DNA of 64,000 nucleotides, taken from the NCBI RefSeq assembly GCF_000204055.1, contig NW_006768815.1:564999-628998 (forward strand). The letters run 5' to 3'. This DNA comes from Melampsora larici-populina 98AG31 (lineage: Eukaryota > Basidiomycota > Pucciniomycetes > Pucciniales > Melampsoraceae). A program made the position numbers and the translations under genes. Shown here in pieces: positions 48,987 to 60,144 of this stretch; position 1 is the stretch's first letter, and every line of letters begins with the position of its first letter. The notes beneath the pieces are model-generated. The model ran no database searches, was not told the DNA's origin, and saw nothing but the letters and a program-made list of their open reading frames with translations.

Positions 48987-49337
48987 TGATTAGGACATAG
49001 GCTGTTATGTTCATGAAGAAATCTTATATTTTCTTTGTGTACTCCCTTTCTTTATTCCTGAAGTCACCACTGAGCTCACCTGCACTACAGTGCAACATAC
49101 TTGGATTTGCAAACATAATAGAAGGGCGCTCAGCTCTGGTCAAAACAATATATTGTCCCGAAAAGTATTTTTATAACTTTAAACATGAACACCTGAAAAC
49201 AATTCCTGATGTCAGTTATTCTTCATTGAATGTCTTTCGTAAGTCTCCTTCAAGATGTTGAAGTATGTATCTCTTACCAAAATTCAACCCTCGGATCGCC
49301 ATCACCTTACGCGTTGAGAGGGCGTTAATGGTGGCGT
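48987..49337. other. Spacer between the convergent frames
   Basis: 351 bp between the last exon of the plus frame and the helicase stop. CGCCATCACC and GGTGGCG at about 49297-49335 can pair, and the loop contains ACGCGTTGAGAGGGCGT. A hairpin near a helicase 3' end would suit a Helitron terminus, but no CTRR end follows convincingly. Confidence 0.3.
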
Positions 49338-52300
49338 TCAAGTTCCCCTCCTCTGCAAGAGTGATTTAGAAACAACATTAGTTGTACTAATCTTACCAAT
49401 GCAAGACACTATTGCCATACAGATGTTCTTTAAACTTGTACACCTCGATAACGCAACATAGAGTTGTCCATGAGAAAAGACTGGTGCGGACAGATGAATG
49501 CCCACTCTTTTGATACTCTGGCCCTGTGCCTTGTTAATTGTAAGACAAAATGCGGTGGTAACTGGAAATTGAATTCTAGGAAATGGAATAGGATTTTCAA
49601 GGTCACCCTCATGAACCATTTTCATTCTTGGGATTGCTACAACATCACCCTTATTGGGGCCTGTGATGATCATACATTTGAGAGAGTATTTTGAGGGTTC
49701 CATGACCACCAGCCAAGTTCCATTACACAGGCCAGTGCCAAGTCTCAAGTTACGTAATACCATAGTTGGTTGTCCCGTTTTCAAAGTCATTGTATGGTCG
49801 GGAAAACCGGGGAAATTGATTGCGTTGAGACATTCGGTGGCGATAGGCTCCGAATAAGTCTGCTTCATCTCGTTGGTTGAGATGCATTGCACCCCGTCAC
49901 TTGTTAACTGCAAAGTTACGAGTTCATTGATAGCGTCCACTGTTGTGTTTAGTGGCGGAATCAACAGCCTTTGATTATAATATTTGGCCACTGAGTCCCA
50001 ATTTTCAGTTGCAATGATGCCATGTACATCCCCATGAACCCAATCAATAAGGTTATGAGGCAATGTCAAGTAATTTGACATAATTTCACACTTAATATAT
50101 TCAATGTTGATTACTTCCAAATTTTTCGATTGAAGTTTACCTTCACCTACTTTCAGTATCCATTCACTGAATGCTCGAGTCTTTCCACCATCATCTTCCA
50201 AACATTTCAACCTTAAGTTATCAGTTAACGCAAACTCTGTCACCTTTTCCCAAAGTCTGGATGATGCTATGCACGCATCCCTTTGATCCCACAAAGACCC
50301 ATGCTTGACGATCAGTAATGTTTGGCGGAAGTCTCCTGAGAAAATTACGCTTATTCCTCCGAATGGAGCTTTATTCTTTAGAATATTTTGTAAAGCCCTA
50401 TCAACCGCCTCAATTGCATGTCTATGCTGCATAGAAATTTCGTCCCAGATGATTATAGGCGCATTCATAATGGCCCTACTTTTGGTGTCCGCACCGCTGA
50501 GTTCACATGTCATATTTTTGTCTACATCAAGTGGTATGTTAAACGTCGAATGAGCTGTTTTGCCGTTTTTCAATAAAATCACCGCCACTCCCGATGAGGT
50601 CGCTGCGATAGGAACCAAGCCTTGCCCGTAGAAGTAGTGTAGGATGGTGTTTAATGTGTAAGTTTTCCCTGTACCCCCTCGGCTGTCCAAGAAAGATATG
50701 ATCTGACGTTGTTCCGTATGTGTGTCCATCACGTAATCAACAAAGACCCTTTGATTGATGTTCAAAGTTGGAAAGCGGCTTTTGAATTGGCTCAGACTCA
50801 GTAGTTGACCTGTCAAGCTAGGAACTTCTGGAGAGATATTTGCCAAGAGTTCATGATTCATAGAAGAGACCAGTGCTGGCCCAAAACTGATGCTCATAAC
50901 AGTTTTCCCCATGTCCAGCAGGGCATCGTCAAGACACTTCAGTGCAAATGCGTACTTAATTTCGTTGGTAACAACTGACTTGAAACCAGCGTCCGTTAAA
51001 GTTTGTTCCACATCCTCCGCAAGGTAAGCCTTGAATTTCTCCCATAGGGAATCCGGTGATGCGATGTCTGAGTAGACTAATATTAATGCCATTAAATCCC
51101 TCATTTGTCGTGCAGAGGCCCAAAGGGAAGCCTCCAACATAGCATTTTCATGATCACGGTCGGATGCCAACAGGCCTAATCTATTGGCCGCTTCCCAATA
51201 AGTTGAGAAGGTAATGCCGTCCACGGTCCAAAGGTCTTGAAAAGAGCGAGGGCCTTTAACATGGCATAACAACAAACGCAAATAGTATTTTTTGCCGTTG
51301 GTCACATTAGCAAAATAAATCCTTCCAACTCCATTGGCATATGATGGGTCAGACTGGTTCAAAAATCTCTTATTTGCCCATTCAAAATATTTGACAATAT
51401 CGACGTATAATGCATCTCTTGCTCTTACTCCGCCCAATCCACGCGTATCTTCGACGCATAATCTAAAATATTCCGTGAGAGCAGACCTAGGCGGTGCTCC
51501 AATCTCCATGCGGTGCTGTGCCTCCTGTTCGTCCATGAAATAAAAATATTGCCCACCCTTGAGATGCAGCATCAATCGCACCACAAACGGTGATCAACTG
51601 TTCATAGCAAACTGAAATAATTGCCACACGGCTATTGGAGGATATCGTTAGCAATTGTTGAAAAATATAAAACAGACAACTCCTCACCTTTGGGGGCACT
51701 TATCCATTGATACTCTTCAAACTCCAAGATTTTGTCTATTAAATCATTGTCGGGGGTTCCTCTCCGGTTCTGAAATCACAAACTCAATCAGAACATAAAC
51801 CTCAAGGGGAAAGATTACTACACAACGTACATTAATTTGCATTTGAATTTGAGTTTGATTGTGGCCTTTTGTTAAATATTTGTACAGGTATCTTACCAGC
51901 CGGGTGCCTAATGGAATCTTGACGTTTATATGGCATTCAAATAACATCAACAAATATTTGTTGTAAGGAACGACGTGAGCATTTGTGAACTTGTGGCCTC
52001 CTTTCTTGAACACTTTCCCGTCATCAGGCCTATGATAATTATAATATTGATTATCTGAAATAGATGTTTCTGTATTAAAGGCCTTAGGATAATTTGACTT
52101 GCATTTGTTGTCGACCCAGCATGGTAGCTTTTTGCATGGACCATGAAGCATATGCGTAGTGACCAATTTGTGTAATCGAGGCTCGGCGTCTTCATCCGGG
52201 AGAACAGCTGTTACCAAAGAGTCCACCTGGTCAGTAGTTTTTGGCCTCGAGGATTCTTCCAGGATACACAGTATATGTGCATGTGGAAGACCTCTTTTTC

Positions 52301-53891
52301 AAAACTCTACTACCATTAAATGAGAAATTACAACTCCTAGCCTCATGTTTGTCTTCAGTTCTTTGATGAGGGTGTCCAATTTGAGGCAGAAGACCCTTGC
52401 AAAAATATCAGGCCTATCTTGAGCTGTACCTCCATATTTCAATTCATTCTGGATCTTGTCCCAATCTGGGTTTGTCGTCATCATAATGAACAGAGACGGA
52501 TTATCTAACTCTCAAACCAAAGCCATAGCATCATGATAAAGTTGTTCCACGTGCCGAGGGCCCGGCCCAAAGGAATAAGGAAAGATTATTTGTCGGCCAG
52601 GGGGATTCAGGTTGTTGTCGTAAGCTTCTTGAAACCCACTGTATGAATTGGCTTGTATTGTTTTTTGATTAGCACAAAACCACCAAGCATTGTTCCGCTC
52701 AACACACAGGTACAGGTCTACAATAACATGCTGGGTTAGGCCTCGACCGTGTATGAATGGGGAGAAAAGGTTTTTGCATTCAAATAGCAGCCATGCCGCT
52801 CACTGAAGTTCCAAAACGTTATAATCTGCACGCTGACCTGAAGGGAACCGTAATAGTCAATATAACCATCTTTTATTAGCAGGCGAAAGAGCTCACAGTT
52901 CTTATTTGTACCCTTAGTTGGTGAGACAAACATCCCATCCCATTGTTGGGACGCAAAAGGTAACATGAGGGGATATCGGATGCTGAAGTATCCTGAGTGT
53001 AAGTCCGTCATGTGCTCCAATTTGCCATCTTTATGCCTTAAGACAACGTCCCTTGGAGCGCAGTCTATATCTCCATTTCCATGCACCAGTGCAGCGACAT
53101 CTGAAGGTCTAGGTTTATTATACGTTTTCATTTCACGATTCCCAGGTGGCAGAGATTTCAACACGACTTGTGCAGTCTCATTGGCGTTGATGATCTCGGT
53201 GTTTGCCTTTAAGAAAATGGAGATGGGATTGTATTTGTTGACAATGTCTTGAAGGCGCCGTAATAAGGTGGAATTAATTTTCTTATCTTTATCGGTTGCT
53301 TTCTTTTCACGTATTTTTAACTCCTTGTCTCCGCCATCTCTAACTATAAATATCTGCGCGAAACAGGGGTCCGCTGGATCCACTGGTAATAGAGATCCAA
53401 TATTGTGGTGCAGTTGTCGATGGACTTGGAAACAGTAAGTCCCCTTCTGTCCCGCGACTGAATTGTCTACATGAGACCCCATCGACGCAAAAGAGACCAG
53501 ATTGTTGTAGACAGAAAGATTGCAATGGAAATTGGCCGAATCTATATTTCAAAGTCAGTTTATGTGACGCCAAGGTTGGGAGGTGAGAAAACGTACGGAG
53601 ATCTCGTCCCACGTATAAGGACATTAACTCCTCAGGTAAGGTATCTCCTTCAAAGAAAGCTAAAGGTATAGTGACATTGCCCTGCTTGCAACAGTTAGAG
53701 AAAATATTACTGTCACGACCGGCCTTGTAATTTGTTTGCTCCTGAGGCCATCACAATGCTCCACAGTGCTGGCAAGTTCTGTTTGCAGGCCCCAGGTTAT
53801 GTGGAAGTTGGCCTCCAAACTTCTTCAATATTGAAGTTTTGTTGTTTTGATCGACAGACTCAACGGCCAGTCCTTTCTTCTCCGTCGGCAT
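49338..53891 (-). pseudogene. Helitron Rep-helicase, interrupted by stops
   Basis: Rolling-circle transposase. N-terminal zinc-binding part CQHCGAL...NCCKQGN (53.6-53.8 kb); Helitron_like region (MGSHVDNSV, HHNIGSLLP); Rep HUH motif GLPHAHIL (about 52280) and the tyrosine segment RYLYKYLTKGHN (about 51880); then the PIF1-type helicase, an uninterrupted 748-codon frame 49338..51584, with Walker A SRGGTGKT, Walker B IIIWDEISM, INKAQGQSIKRVGI and ALSRC. Three short introns fit: 53542..53596, 51771..51830 and 51632..51687. Defects: in-frame TGA at 53751-53753, 52512-52514, 52299-52301 and 51594-51596, and a one-base frameshift near 52757-52764. The start could also lie upstream, at about 54041. 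Inactive as it stands. The TC and CTRR termini were not identified. Confidence 0.9.
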
Positions 53892-54019
53892 AATAAAGTT
53901 TGAAGTAAGAGTGCAGGTATAGTTGACCGGTGGATGAGTACGTTTGAATATGACAGGTATAAAGGCTTTCAGTCTGTGCTGGATTTGGGCAGAGTTTTGA
54001 TTGGGAGATGAACCAGGAA

Positions 54020-54830
54020 GCCAATGCAGACAAAAATTCAAGACACCTGTACAGGCTGTTCACTTGGCGGCATAGGCTGCACGTAGGTGGAAGTCTTTCG
54101 ATGTTATGCTGTACAGCCCAATGGCCCAGGCAACTACAACATACTTATACCTCAGATCAAAGCTGGACCTTTAGCAGGGCATTATACTTTGGACTCTTTT
54201 ATTTGCCTCATTGTCCAAACCAGATGAGATAGATATTTCCGTCTACAATTCAACATCCGATAATTCAATCAAGGAAGATACCACTTTCACGTATGGTGGA
54301 ATATCCGGCATATGGAAGAAGTGTGCACAGCAACATCACAAAAATTGGAATGCTGATCAATTTCAAGCAACCTTTTGATGATCATGAGTCTGATCAACCA
54401 GCTTCTGATGATCTTGACACCTCCAATCCTTATTCAATAATTCAATTAAGCTGTCACGGGGAATGCTTTCATTATTTACAACAATGGTCAATGTTACAAA
54501 GTGGATTTACGTGGATTGATGGCCTACTTTATACTTGCAGCAATTGCCAACGGCGATGTGTGTGTCTTGACCCATGCCCAATACCACCTTCCAGCGAAGC
54601 TCTTGACGGTAAGTCACGAAATTGGATTTTACATGTCAAAACATTGACCATCCGCACTACCCAACTGTAGATAATATCTGTGTTGTTTCTATGGAAGTAC
54701 CTAATCAAGGTGGACAGCCGCAAAGATATAACATCATCGGGAAGCTTTCCTCTCAGGACGGGCTCACAAACAACTGTTTCAAAACGTTTCATGCAAGCAT
54801 TAATGCTTGCTCCATTCAATTTTAATTAAT
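54020..54830 (+). pseudogene. Unrecognised frames divergent from the Helitron gene
   Basis: Three plus-strand segments look protein-like: VFRCYAVQPNGPGNYNILIP (54080-54220), then DISVYNSTSDNSIKEDTTFT with TYGGISGIWKKCAQQHHKNW (54225-54385), then, after a frame change, a segment with WIDGLLYTCSNCQRRCVCLD (54430-54600) and MEVPNQGGQPQRYNIIGKL (54690-54760). The CxxC...C-C cluster could bind zinc. They lie head to head with the Rep-helicase N-terminus and may be further Helitron cargo. No family recognised; stops and frame changes suggest decay or unrecognised introns. Confidence 0.35.
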
Positions 54831-56602
54831 TTTTTAATATCATTTCAAGGGAGAATGTATTGAGGGACAAATAACATAGCACAGTGTCTTGTCAGTTCAT
54901 ACATGACGGAATGGTGTTACAGGTGCAGGGAAATTGTCTAAACAATACCGCTGCACGATAATTGAAACACACTACTGACGGATTGATGGCATTGAGGGGA
55001 TGTAGTACTGTCCCATCAACCCATATGGTAAATGGCGCATGGAAACAATAGAAAGGAGTGTAATTAAAGATGAAGGAAAGTATTGACTTGATCATATGAG
55101 AATCATGAAACATATGAAGGAGAAGTTCAAGGTTGACAAAGTACAAAAGAGCTAATTGTAATGAGAGCAACTGGAGCCCTTGAAATTGAGAATCGAGAAA
55201 GCGAGTAAAAACAGTAGGGGAATGATCTAAGCTTCAGCATCAGACCTGTTGCCTCTTACTCTCTTAACTTGATGTGCAGACCGTAATTACGGTGATGTGA
55301 TGTGGGACAATGAGTTAGGCAAAGACATCCATTAGGCAAGAACCAGTCTGTTTGAGGTTGCGAGGGGCAGTTTAATTGCTGCATAAACAATGGTTATTTC
55401 ATAGGAAGAAACACCCATATCAAAGTCGCCAGTGAAAGCTGCCTGCGCAAAGTCGCGTAATTGAAGCCGATGTCCATGCACGGGTAATGAAAGAGACGAA
55501 CTAAATAATATATGTAGATACCATCACATTTGTTCTAGGATGTAGCTTATATCTGCCCTGGAGAACACGATCTCATCTAAGTATTGAATAGCCACCGGTA
55601 CATTGGTCCAATTACCATTGAGATGGAGCTCTCTCAGGTACAAAGTTCCAAGACCTATATAAAAGTGTCAGCACAAGAGAGCGATTAAGATTTAGTTGCA
55701 TGCGGGTTTTCATGCGTACTTTGGTCTGCAGGGTTACAATTAACAATCCTGAAGGTTGTATAAATACAACAAGCTTCCTTGCCAAGACTGCTCACGATGC
55801 AAAAAAAGTGCTTCTTGCCGCAATGAACATAATGGATATCTCCGCATGGGGCCAGTATTTTTGTATTACCTCTGGTAGCTGGAAAAACAAAGTCATGACG
55901 TGGAAGTTAAGATGAGATGTCCAAGTATAGTATAGTGTACAGTCTCTTACGTGAGTCAAATTGCAAAAGCATAGTTGCACATAGGCAATTGATTTCTTTG
56001 CGCAGGATATCTTCTTGTGCTTGGGAGAGCTCCTGCGAACCACTAATACTATCAATTGGTCGAGACATGGGCCAAGTATAAAAGTAGGCAATATTAGTGA
56101 AGTAGCGGAGTGGAGTTGTTTGACGATGTCGGGGGCAGAGCAAGGGGGAAAGGATTGGTGGGGGATGTAAAGGTTGAGGTGCGCAAGTGAGGTATCATAT
56201 AACAAATACAGATATAGACAAACGGCTGCAAGAATACGATGTACACCAATATGTGCAGGCAACTCAGGCAATTGATATATGCGTCAAAAAACTACTATAA
56301 AATTGATGGATAAGGTAGGCAGCAGTGAATATTAATAACTGGACATGGTACCAATAAGGAATTGAATGACTGTGGAGAGACTATGAATGATGATGAAAAT
56401 GTACAAAACCAAGTGACAGACTCAAAGGCAGATGAGCCGTATGGTGACACAATGTTTTAAAAGCAAGGGAAATGATGGAGTGGGAAATGGTAAAAATAGT
56501 ACCGTTCCGCTTTTACACAATCCGAATGAAAGAACGAAAAGCAATAGATCAAGAGTCACATGAGTTAAGTACAGTAGCGTAACGTGACATTACGGGAATT
56601 CA
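54831..56602. other. AT-rich region with scattered short frames
   Basis: No gene recognised. A 71-codon plus frame at 55700-55915 (RVTINNPEGCINTTSF, LLAAMNIMDISAWGQYFCIT) has protein-like composition and may be another fragment of the 54-kb frames. Confidence 0.25.
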
Positions 56603-57175
56603 TCATATGAAAAGGGAGTGCAATTGATTTAGGAGAACAAAAAATGATTGGGCAAGAGCTTTTGGAAAGCCAAATGGCAATGCTGTCCGGGAGAAGAGAA
56701 CAAAAGTAAAAGATGTGATTATTGCAGAGGGACAGGTTGTGTGGGTGTGATTCAAAAACAAAGGATGTGATCAGCGAGCTGCTTTTAAAAATTTAAGAGA
56801 AATATATACATGGAAAACATAATTGAATAAAGAGCCCAAAAAGTGATAGGGTGAGAGCTTTTGAAAACTCATGACATTATAGGATTTTGTTATATGAAGA
56901 GGGAGTGAAATTGATTTAGAAGAACAAAAAATGATTGGGCAAGAGCTTTTGGAAAGCCAAATAGCAACGCTGCCCAGGAGAAGAGAACAAAAATAAAAGA
57001 TGTGATTATTGCAGAGGAACAGGTTGTGTAGGTGTGATTCAAAAACAAAGGATGTGATCCGCGAACTGCTTTTAAAAATTTAAGAGAAATATATACATGG
57101 AAAACGTAATTGAATAAAAAGCCCAAAAAGTGATTGGGTGAGAGCTTTTGAAAAGTCAAGTCGAAATCCTGATTG
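56603..57175. repeat. Tandem repeat, 287-bp unit, two copies
   Basis: 56603-56889 and 56890-57175 are highly similar; for example ATGATTGGGCAAGAGCTTTT starts at 56644 and again at 56931, and AAATTTAAGAGAAATATATA is in both. A third, degenerate partial copy continues to about 57300. A TATAAATAGA sequence follows at about 57361. Confidence 0.8.
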
Positions 57176-57983
57176 GCAGTGGAGGACACAAGTAAAGTAT
57201 GTGAGTATTGCAAAAGTACAGGGGATATTTAAATGAATCAAAAGCAAAGGAAGTGAATGCCGAAGGCCTTTTAAACAGTCAAGAAAAACAATAGATTGAC
57301 AATGGAGAACAAAAGGAATGGGATAGGGCCAGATCAGGCGGGAGAGGCAATGGAACTTGTATAAATAGAGGGCAGTTGTTTAAGCATAATTGAAACCCCA
57401 CGCCACCCTCATGACTAAACCTTAGACCGTTAGTCAGATTTGAGCTCTAGATAAATCTGGAATCCTCTCGCCAAAAGGCTGAAACTCTTTTACAAGTTCC
57501 AGCACTTTTGGGGGGGGGATTGCAGATTTAGTTTTAGGGAATAAAGTGTAGTAGTTTTTTATCATTATAAGAATCACTACACAGTCCTAGTTCACTTAAA
57601 CTGCCCTTATTAAATAATAAGAGAATTTATTTTATTGGTCTTATAAGCTAAAAAGCTTCATTTGAAATAACACTTTTGTGTTGAGTTAATTTCTCTGGTG
57701 CTGTGAGGGTAGGGTATTCTTTAGAGTACTCTAGGCTCACTATGGGAAGGTAAGTTGGGTTCTTTTTATTTAAAATAGTTGTATTTCAAATATAATTTTG
57801 TAAATACAATTTGAAATAAAAATTGAAAAGAAGAAAGGAAATGAGACTGACAGTCTGTTTGGATAAATCCAGACAGACTACAGTTAAATGACTCCTGAGA
57901 AGGAGGTTTGAAATACAATAATATAAGGCTGGATCCAAGGCCCTCCTTTAATCTTCAAGGTAACAGATCAAAGAGTGATATGT

Positions 57984-58121
57984 AGGTCACTAGCCTGGTT
58001 ATTTATAGTCACCAACTGGTAGTTATTCAGAAGGTCACTAACCTGTGAGTTGTTGTAGGTCACTAACCTGCAGTTGTTCAAAAGGTGACTAACCTGGAGT
58101 TCTTTGAGAGGTTACTAACCT
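57984..58121. repeat. Minisatellite, AGGTCACTAACCTG units
   Basis: Five to six imperfect units, each carrying GGT(C/G/T)ACTA(A/G)CCTG, a near-palindrome (GGT...ACC), with variable GTTGTT-type linkers; lies inside the solo LTR. Confidence 0.65.
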
Positions 58122-58209
58122 GAAAAGTTCTACTTGGGGAAAGTAGAGGATCCAAAGGATGAAGAATGAAATTACTTTATCTTTTAGGCAGGAATCTGCT
58201 TTGAAGTGA

Positions 58210-58293
58210 TGAAGTGAATCACTAGTCTTATAAGTATAAGACTTTTGATTATGAAGTGAATCACTAGTCTTATAAGTATAAGACTTTTGATTA
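58210..58293. repeat. Perfect 42-bp tandem duplication
   Basis: Copies 58210-58251 and 58252-58293 are identical; each contains CTTATAAGTATAAG, a partial palindrome. Lies inside the solo LTR and is absent from the other LTR copy at 47772. Confidence 0.85.
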
Positions 58294-58961
58294 TGTACTT
58301 CAAAGGAACTTTAAAGGTTCTTTAAAAGATATGTGTAATAAAATGCTTGGGGGAAAGTTCTTGAAGGCTGAGAGAGGAGGGGTTTATATACTCTCCTCTC
58401 TAAACCTAATTGTAGTGATATTTGATTGTATCATTACTGTGGTTTAGGGTTTAATGATTATTATTAATTATTATTATTATTAGTATTACATAATTACATA
58501 TACGTGTCATGTAATTTATGTAGTATAAGCATTTTAACTCTTGACACTGAGTTATGAGGTGTAATTGGTGTTTCATTACATGTTACATATGTTTTGAAAT
58601 GTATATGTATATGTAATTGGTGTTTGTATATGTTTTATTATATGTTACATATGTTTTATAAGCTGTATGTACATGTAATTAGTTTTATAAGTGAAAGTTC
58701 TATATTATAAGTTAGTTTTGGGTACATGTATATGTACCCAGGGCTGACAGGTGCCTTATTATCAAGATACTTTTCTCTATGATCAAAGTCCTGGTTATTT
58801 TTCTCTGTTATCAGGAGACTTTAACAACAAAGTCCAGTTTGTTAAAGATTCTCAGAAAGAGCAGTCACAGACACCTTCTGTGAAGTCATTATATTTACAG
58901 ATTATCCTCTTTCAAATCCCTGTATAGCCCTTGTTGTGCTATTAGTATCACAACACTGATA

Positions 58962-59153
58962 CAAATTAAACTACAAGAATACTTTGATTTAAGTAAGAGC
59001 GACTCAGATTCACACATATCAAACAAATCAGATACAGGCGACAAAGATGTAGCAACAGAACCAAAGCAAAACTCAACTGTTTTTGATCCAGAATGGTACC
59101 AACACTTGAAGCAACCCGCTTCAAAAAGCGGGTGCAGAGCGGTGGCGGGGTAG
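58962..59153 (+). pseudogene. Short gag-like frame after LTR-like sequence
   Basis: Open frame of 63 codons: YFDLSKSDSDSHISNKSDTG, then VFDPEWYQHLKQPASKSG, ending at TAG. It begins just after TTGTTGTGCTATTAGTATCA at 58930, which resembles an LTR 3' end, so it may be the start of a retrotransposon gag. No nucleocapsid or protease motifs follow; downstream frames to 59640 are broken. Confidence 0.3.
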
Positions 59154-60144
59154 TCCCGCTACAACTTCTTCAAGGTAGAGCTCCCAACCGAACCACCACC
59201 GCTCTCTTTCTGAGATTATGGACAAAGCAGATCAGAATGTTAGCGCAGCGGGTCTTTTATCTGCCCTGCATATCGCTTTCAGAGCGGTATGGAGCAGTTC
59301 ATGCAAGAGAAACCAATCAACACATCTCCAGATGGCTGTGTAACCCTTTGACATATCCCAACATCCAATCAAACCTCTTACAACACCTTCACCAGCCTCT
59401 ACCACCATGTCCAAAGGCTCGATCACAACATATCTCAATCACGAACAATGAAGCCCTTCAAAACTTGGCGGAAAATCTTCTCATATCACTTTGTTTTGGC
59501 CCAACCTTCACCAAACCAACACTTCCGATATCCCAATACTGTGGAATTTCACTCAAAGTAAGACATCATGCCCTTTTTTCCATTTTATCTTACTATAAGT
59601 TGAAAGCCAAACTGACAGCACCCTTTTTCACTTTTTGATTTGAGTGATTCTTGATCACAACAACATATCAGAGCCAATGAAGGGTGCTTACAGACCTCTT
59701 CTATTCTATATAAGGTGAGCTTAGGTCTTTCACATCTTTTCCTTCTGGAGCACGCGCACCAATATATTAGTAATCATACTACAATCTATACCAGTGCTTT
59801 AAAAACTGACCTACCAACTTTTAACATCTTCCTTTCCATTTTCCATCCCGATTATTGAAAGACCTTATATCAATACTACTATGGCTCCTAATAGTTAAAA
59901 CCTTGCTCCTCCAACCTCTGGTCCAGTTCTTCGCCCTCGTAGTCCCCCTGCCCCCAGACCTGGCTTTGTGATACAGTCCCCTGATTCAAGATTATCCGTT
60001 CATTGTACATCAATTAGTAACAGTGATAGTGACTTACTGTTACGATTCAATAAGCAGTGAATAAGATGAAAGATACCCCAGGTAGTATAACGAGATTGCA
60101 GGATGGAGAGAAAAGTACATTGTGGCTCAGCACAAGTAGAAGAC
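59154..60144. other. Decayed transposon sequence
   Basis: 59154-59640 has frames open in all three plus phases in parts but no recognised protein. 59881-60057 reads from an ATG, with an early TAA, as LAPPTSGPVLRPRSPPAPRP, likely the disordered N-terminus of another mobile-element protein. Confidence 0.25.

Larger units (their letters stand above)
57702..58749 (-). mobile_element. Solo LTR, 1048 bp, same family as 47772
   Basis: Read on the minus strand it starts TGTCAGCCCTGGGTAC and ends CCTCACA. The 5-bp repeat GGTGC (plus strand) flanks it at 57697-57701 and 58750-58754. Inside are two tandem arrays: AGGTCACTAACCTG-type units of about 25-37 bp at 57984-58121, and a perfect 42-bp duplication at 58210-58293. 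It is inserted in sequence that itself looks like an LTR. Confidence 0.85.

Noticed and set aside
57984..58121. CRISPR-like array
   Set aside because: Repeats are imperfect, linkers are related to each other, and the context is an LTR in a eukaryotic genome.
59093..59638. 181-codon plus-strand frame
   Set aside because: Other phases over the same bases are also partly open, the translation has no domain or convincing composition, and it lies in decayed transposon DNA.
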